64,000 bases of DNA. Source: Anaspis maculata. Its lineage: Eukaryota > Arthropoda > Insecta > Coleoptera > Scraptiidae. Of the stretch, positions 58,712 to 64,000 are shown one piece after another (positions within the stretch are counted from its first letter, which is position 1; the number at the start of each line of letters is the position of its first letter). The stretch lies in contig OX421968.1 in NCBI GenBank assembly GCA_949128115.1, positions 30,780,877 to 30,844,876 on the forward strand, written 5' to 3'. The notes under the pieces were generated by a model. That model did no database searches and was not told the DNA's origin. It saw only the letters and a program-made list of their open reading frames with translations. The position numbers and the translations under genes were made by a program.

Positions 58712-61260
58712 GTAAGAAAGGGGGGTTGCGTTGCTTCCAACTACCGTGTTTCAACTACTTTTTCAAGGTCAAGCCATAGGCGCAAATATTTCTGGGTCAA
58801 AAATTGAATAAATGCACGAGAATAGCCCGTCTACTCTTTACTCTTCCAGGATGTATGCGAGAGGTTTCTACAAAGAAAAATACTCATTAGTCATTGCACT
58901 TTTTATTTATTTTAGTGAAAAATATTTTAATACATATTTTAATTCAAGTACACAAGACACTACTCACTCTCTATTTTTACTAGGGGGTTGTTTTGATTCC
59001 ATCCAACTTAATTCTCATTATCATTGCAACATGTGACGTTTTCGAGTGTTCACCTCGAAAAATCTAGAAGAAGGCTAGCAAGGTTCCCAAACAAGTGTAA
59101 GTGCTCTCATGGACAAGTCCGGAAGTTATTGCGTAAAATTGCGCAATAGTTGATAAAAGTCTAGAAGAGTGTTACTAAATGACACAATTGTTTAAGAAAT
59201 TGTTTACCAATTATTATGACCATTCATTGTTTTTTTATGGGGCCCTTAAAGGGATGGAGCTCTAGTGTGTAGTAGTAGGCAAACTTACGCATGAGTTGAT
59301 AGTAAGTTATTGCGTAAAATTGCGCAATAGTCAAGAAAAGTCTAGAATAGTGTTACTAATTGACGCAACTGTTTAGGGAATTGTTCACCAGGTCACGTGA
59401 TGATTCATTATATTTTAAGGTTGATGTTGCAACATGCGACGCAATAAGTGTTTATCTCGAAAAACCTAGAAGAAAGCCAACAAGGTTCCAAAACAACGGA
59501 AGTGCTAACACGAACAAGTCCAGAAGTTATTGCGTAAAATTGTGCAATAATTAAGAAAAGTCTAGAATATTGTTACTAAATGACACAACTGTTTAGGGAA
59601 TTGTTTACCAGGTCACGTGATGATTTATTGTATTTTAAGGTTGGTGTTGCAACATGTGATGCAATAAGTGTTTGCCTCGAAAAAAATTCTAGAGAAAGCC
59701 AACAAGGTTCCAAAACAACGAAAGTGCTAACATGAACAAGTCCAGAAGTTATTGCGTAAAATTGCGCAATAGTTGAGAAAAGTCTAGAATATTGTTACTA
59801 AATCACACAACTGTTTAGGGAATTGTTTACCAGGTCACGTGATGATTCATTGTATTTTAAGGTTGGTGTTGCAACATGTGATGCAATAAGTGTTTGCCTC
59901 GAAAAAAATTCTAGAGAAAGCCAACAAGGTTCCAAAACAACGAAAGTGCTAACATGAACAAGTCCAGAAGTTATTGCGTAAAATTGCGCAATAGTTGAGA
60001 AAAGTCTAGAATATTGTTACTCAATCACACAACTGTTTAGGGAATTGTTCACCAGGTCACGTGAGGATTCATTGTATTTTAAGGTTGGTGTTGCAACATG
60101 TGATGCAATAAGTGTTTGCCTCGAAAAAAATTCTAGAGAAAGCCAACAAGGTTCCAAAACAACGAAAGTGCTAACATGAACAAGTCCAGAAGTTATTGCG
60201 TAAAATTGCGCAATAGTTGAGAAAAGTCTAGAATATTGTTACTAAATGACACAGTTGTTTACAAAATTGTTCACCAGTTATTATGACCATTCATTGTTTT
60301 TTAAGGTTGGTGTTGCAACATGTGACGCAATACCTAAGTGTTCACCTCGAAAAATTTAGAAGCAAGCCAACAAGGTTCCAAAGCAACTTGAGGGTTGTCA
60401 GAAACAAGTTCCGGAAGCTATTGCGTAAGATTGCGCAATACTTTGGAAAAGTCTAGAATATTGTCACTAAATGATGCAATTGTTTACTAAATTACAAACG
60501 AACTTGTTTACCAGTTATTGTGATGAGTCATGATATTTTAGCGTTGTTCTTATATAGGTAAAAAAGGAGGGTAGGGTTGCTTTCAGCTGACGTGTTTCCG
60601 TTACTTTTTCAAGGTCAAGTCATAGACACAACTATCTCTGGGTCAAAAAATCAAACAAGTGCGCATGCGTAGTAGTAGGACAGCGCATCCACTCAACTTT
60701 AAGAATGTATGAGAGAGGTTTATACGAATAAAAATACACATTAGCTGTTATCGGTTGGAGCTTTATTTAGTTTAGAGTTCAGAGTAAACAGTTTTATGCA
60801 TACTTATTTTAATACACACAGAACACTACTCGCTCTTTATGCCATACCGGCAGTCGTTTCAATTCTATCCATCTTGATTCTCAACTGGAGGGGTCCTAAA
60901 GGGGACGGAGCCCTAATGTGTAGTAGTAGTAGTAGTAGCAGCCAAACTTACATATTAAGAGTTAGGAGCTAGGTATTGCGTAAAATTGCGCAATGGTTTG
61001 GAAAAATCTAGAATATTGTTACTAAATGACACAACTGTTCAGGGAATTGTTTACCAGGTCACGTAATGATTCATTGTTTGTCAAGGTTAACGTTGCAACA
61101 TGTGATGCAAATAAGGGTCTACCTCGAAAAATCTAGAAGAAAGCCAGCAAGGTTCCAAAGCAACTGAAAGTGCTGACATGAACAAGCTCTGGAAGTTATT
61201 GCGTAAAATTGCGCAATATTTGGGAACAAGTGTTACTGATTAATGACATTCTAGAACATT
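58712..61260. repeat. ~222-bp satellite array inside a ~1.84 kb higher-order unit
   Basis: TTATTGCGTAAAATTGCGCA recurs near 59126, 59309, 59528, 59751, 59971, 60194, 60418, 60973 and 61197; central spacings are 219-224 bp. Units also contain AAAGTCTAGAATATTGTTAC, TTCACCAGGTCACGTGATGA, TTTTAAGGTTGGTGTTGCAA and AGCCAACAAGGTTCCAAAAC. A leader block (GTTGCTTYCARCT, TTACTTTTTCAAGGTCAAG) occurs at 58720 and again at 60560, about 1,843 bp apart. The array ends near 61260. Confidence 0.9.
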
Positions 61261-61419
61261 CTAAAGAAGTGAACAAAAAAAACTATGCAGTCTCGGGAAA
61301 TAAAACAAGCGAATCAATAGGACAGAGTTTATTTGGGCAGTTAAGTGATTAACCAAGTATAAAGTAGCATGCAATTATTCAAAGAACAAATACGGGGTTT
61401 CAAAAAATGGTGATTACAC

Positions 61420-62016
61420 TGTGGTAATATCTTATCAAATTTTATCACACTATCCTCCTCTCCAACTGTTCGGTACCGATCGTACCTAGTTTAAAGTTTA
61501 TTGTTTGATTTATATTTTTTGTATATAGTTTTCGTATGGTAATTGCATATATATATTCGCGTTAGATTCTAGTAGATATAAATAGTTTAATTTGTAACTT
61601 TGCCTTCACAATGTGTGTATTTCGTTTGGACCTATCCCTTCGTACGATGGTCACTCACAAAACACATGTGGAATTTAACTACCCTTGGCTCTCGTCTGAA
61701 AAGGAACGAGAGAAGACTTACCACTTGCCACCCAGTCGTGAAAGACCAAACAACTCGTGTCCTAATAGAAAGTGCAAGGTGCATCCATCGGTACCTAATC
61801 GTAATCATGTAATCAAAGAACTTTAAAAGTGACCTTACGGCTGAAACAACATCTCATCGGTAAGTCCTCGTTTGCACTAATTGTGGAGGTCACTTTGTTC
61901 TTTTTTTTGTCGTATTTTTTCGTATTTATTTTCGATCGTTTTAATCGGTCCTTTGGAGGTTTAATTATTGAAAATTAAACCAGCTGGACAAAGTCAACTG
62001 TCAGTTGGCGGAAACA
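61420..62016 (+). repeat. 5' LTR of the BEL/Pao retrotransposon
   Basis: The right edge is set by the primer site: GGAAACA|TGG. The left edge TGTGGTAATATC is a guess, since the 3' LTR is outside the window; TG...CA ends fit LTR rules. A TATA-like GATATAAATAG lies at 61576. The small frames at 61600-61826 lie inside the LTR and are not genes. Confidence 0.6.
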
Positions 62017-62037
62017 TGGTCCTTCGATAGCCGGATA
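62017..62037 (+). promoter_or_regulatory. Primer-binding site, tRNA-Tyr type
   Basis: TGGTCCTTCGATAGCCGGAT equals the complement of an insect tRNA-Tyr 3' end (TGG-TCCTTCGA-GCCGGAT) with two extra bases (TA) after TTCGA. It lies directly after the LTR. tRNA-Tyr priming is known among Pao-type elements. Confidence 0.6.
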
Positions 62038-62629
62038 GTCGTTGTTTGACTAGAGTAATTAGATAAATGTATGCAATTACCACTTCGATAAAATTTGTGT
62101 CGAATTAACGAAATATTCGATTTCGCTAATTCAACTTCGTCGCATTTTTAGGCAAGTCGTGCCTTTTCGTCTCGAGGAAAAATTAATTAGAAACAATCGG
62201 TTTCCAAATTAATAATTCCAAACCCTTTCGTCGTCGTCGTCGTCAAAAGTTTAGCTTGCATTTTGTTACTTGTTCGATAGTTTAATTTAATTAGCGCATT
62301 CGGTTCTAATTAATTAAATTTGTATTGTCGTTGTAAATTATTTAAAACAATCGGTTTTTAAATAATTCATTGTCGCTTCGTTATTAGTTCATAGAGCAAT
62401 CGGCTCTGATTCTTGTAAATGCGGATCTTTCTTCCAAAGGTCCCTTTGTTGCACGAAGAAACGGGAAGTCGTAAATCTTCGACATCTGTGGGTCAGTCTT
62501 TAGGAAAATTTGGCCGGTCAGCCGCTGGAACTTACAGCCCCAGTTTAATATCGGTTTCGCTTTATTGTTGCGCCTCATCGTCGTGAAGACACCATTTAGT
62601 CTCGTAATTATCGAAAATTTAGCCGCACA
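62038..62629 (+). other. Untranslated leader of the BEL/Pao element
   Basis: 592 bp between the primer site and the gag start, without an open frame of note on the plus strand. Probably holds packaging signals, which cannot be recognised by eye. Confidence 0.5.
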
Positions 62630-64000
62630 ATGGCTACAAAATATAAGGAAAATCGCGCCATTAGGGAGAGTTTGATAAATCAATTGAACGAAGCACTTGA
62701 CCTGGCTCAAAGTGCTAAGGAAGAAATATCATTGCGTGCTTTGTTTAAGCGGAGATTCGTTCGCGCCCAAACGGCATTTGAGAAATTTGAGATCGTACAC
62801 GGTGCAATTGTCACCTACATAGCAGGTACGCCAGACCCGGATTTCCAGGCCGAAGAAGAAATACGAATAGCTTTCGATAAATGCTTTTCGGATATCGAGC
62901 ATTGCTTTACCCTTTGGTTCCCAGAACCAGCTGGCGAAGCTTTGTCGGATACGCCTACATCATCGTTGACGTCTATGTCAAATTTGAAATTGCCGAAACT
63001 TTCACTTAGGCCATTCGATGGCAGTTTCGCGGAATGGACGGTCTTTAAGCAGTTTTTTGACAACGCCGTTCACGAACAAGCACACCTCGCTAACATAGAA
63101 AAATATCAATACTTGATCAGTTCGTTGAAGGGTGAACCGTTGAACCTTCTAAACTCTTTAACCCTTTCGGACGCTAATTACCCCATAGCGTACAAAACGC
63201 TCACCGAACGGTATGAGAATAAACGAAAATTGGCCTCGTACTTTTGGACGAATATCCAAAATATACCGCCCAACAATTTCGAATCCGCAAAAACGCTGCG
63301 AGATACTTTGGATAAATTTCGGGAGAATCGCTCCGCTTTAAAGGCTTTACAAATAAAGGACGTCGAGGACTTCCTTTGGGTTAATAGCTTACTCGATAAA
63401 TTAGACCACGAAACTAGACGTGCTTTCGAATCGCACTTCCGAACCACAGATCCTACAAAAATTCCTAGCTTTGAGGAACTATCGTCGTTTATCGAGAGCC
63501 AGTGTCAGGTACTAGATTCGATTAGTTCAAGTGACACTGGTTCAAATTATCGTAATCATCCCGTGGCATCAGAGCCGTGTAGTTTCAAATCGAATTTGAA
63601 CCCTACGCGAGCGGCCTTTATGGTCAAAACGTCGACATCCCATGGTGATGATAAATGCATTGTGTGTGAGGCCTCGCATTTCGTAGCACAGTGTCCTAAG
63701 TTTTTAGATATAGCACCATATGAACGCTTCGAAATCGCGAAGAAAAACAAATTATGTATAAATTGTCTAAAGCCCTGGCACCAGCTTCGCGAATGTAATG
63801 TCGGGCAATCTTGTGACACGTGTGTTGGAAAACACCACACCTTGTTGCATTTCGTTAAAACTTCAAAACAGGCAAAAAACGCGGATTCTACCCAAAGAAC
63901 GGTGATGACCACATTAGCACGGTGTAACGACCTGCCAATAGTTTTGTTGCCAACAGCCCTGATCCAAATTAGGGACATAAATGGAACATACCACCAAATT
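62630..64000 (+). CDS. BEL/Pao LTR retrotransposon gag-(pol) polyprotein, 5' part, runs off the window
   Basis: Open for 457 codons from ATG at 62630 to the end, no stop or frameshift. Residues ~120-290 match the DUF1759 gag-like region (LKLPKLSLRPFDGSFAEW, YQYLISSLKGEPLNLL, YPIAYKTLTERYENK). Zinc knuckles follow: CIVCEASHFVAQC (from C343), CINCLKPWHQLREC (from C376) and a third CDTCVGKHHTLLH. The last ~30 residues (TLARCNDLPIVLLPTALIQI) are the usual lead-in to the retropepsin domain, whose active site would lie just beyond the window. Gag packages the element's RNA; in this group gag and pol are usually one frame. The start ATG follows CACA with no upstream in-frame coding. The intact frame, LTR and primer site suggest a young copy. 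Confidence 0.9.
   Translation, partial: MATKYKENRAIRESLINQLNEALDLAQSAKEEISLRALFKRRFVRAQTAFEKFEIVHGAIVTYIAGTPDPDFQAEEEIRIAFDKCFSDIEHCFTLWFPEPAGEALSDTPTSSLTSMSNLKLPKLSLRPFDGSFAEWTVFKQFFDNAVHEQAHLANIEKYQYLISSLKGEPLNLLNSLTLSDANYPIAYKTLTERYENKRKLASYFWTNIQNIPPNNFESAKTLRDTLDKFRENRSALKALQIKDVEDFLWVNSLLDKLDHETRRAFESHFRTTDPTKIPSFEELSSFIESQCQVLDSISSSDTGSNYRNHPVASEPCSFKSNLNPTRAAFMVKTSTSHGDDKCIVCEASHFVAQCPKFLDIAPYERFEIAKKNKLCINCLKPWHQLRECNVGQSCDTCVGKHHTLLHFVKTSKQAKNADSTQRTVMTTLARCNDLPIVLLPTALIQIRDINGTYHQI

Noticed and set aside
59090..61260. Regularly spaced repeats resembling a CRISPR array
   Set aside because: Units are ~222 bp, adjacent and eukaryotic satellite-like, with no unique spacers or cas genes.

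Overview
The window looks like nuclear DNA of an invertebrate, most likely an insect. Introns are implied by a consensus splice donor, there is a metazoan extracellular-matrix domain (agrin NtA type), and R1-type, RLE-type and BEL/Pao retroelements sit among many DNA transposons. Frequent GTAGGTACCTAC-like words and the repeat spectrum would suit a hemipteran, but that is a guess. There are no prokaryotic operons, rRNA genes or CRISPR arrays. Almost all listed open frames are short by-products of repeats.

Layout. 1-5.6 kb: a fold-back element interrupted by a 1.9 kb element with GGAC repeats (family X). 7.7-10.9 kb: a decayed R1-clade LINE split by a related element (family Y). 11.2-14.4 kb: a second family-Y element with a 1,747-bp long-TIR element inserted exactly between AAA and TTT, without target duplication. 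15.1-15.6 kb (minus): the only convincing host coding exon, a signal peptide plus agrin-like NtA domain ending in a splice donor. 16-19 kb: several MITEs. 19.3-21.3 kb: nested inverted repeats. 21.9-22.3 kb: a perfect hairpin followed by a type I hammerhead ribozyme on a 42-bp stem whose only non-Watson-Crick pairs are G-U. 22.9-24.4 kb: the intact family-Y copy that supplies the empty site. 24.9 kb: a tRNA-like sequence. 28.2-30.3 kb: a long LINE reverse-transcriptase frame with YADD changed to YAAD, followed by a second RT fragment. 31.3 kb (minus): a degenerate hammerhead-like core. 32.4-36.9 kb: a near-complete 2 kb palindrome and nested TIR elements. 37.7-54.3 kb: a giant interrupted inverted repeat whose arms were hit by hAT elements (8-bp duplications), fold-back elements, a LINE tail and a second family-X copy. 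55.4-61.3 kb: minisatellites, an RLE-type LINE remnant and a ~222-bp satellite with a ~1.84 kb higher-order unit. 61.4 kb to the end: a BEL/Pao LTR retrotransposon with 5' LTR, tRNA-Tyr-type primer site and an open gag(-pol) frame running off the window.

The parts do not form a pathway. The window is a stack of nested insertions around one host exon. Its most interesting contents are the hammerhead with a wobble-only stem, the AAA|TTT insertions, and the abundance of kilobase-long inverted repeats, which would fold into long hairpin RNAs if transcribed. All homology calls were made by eye, without database searches.
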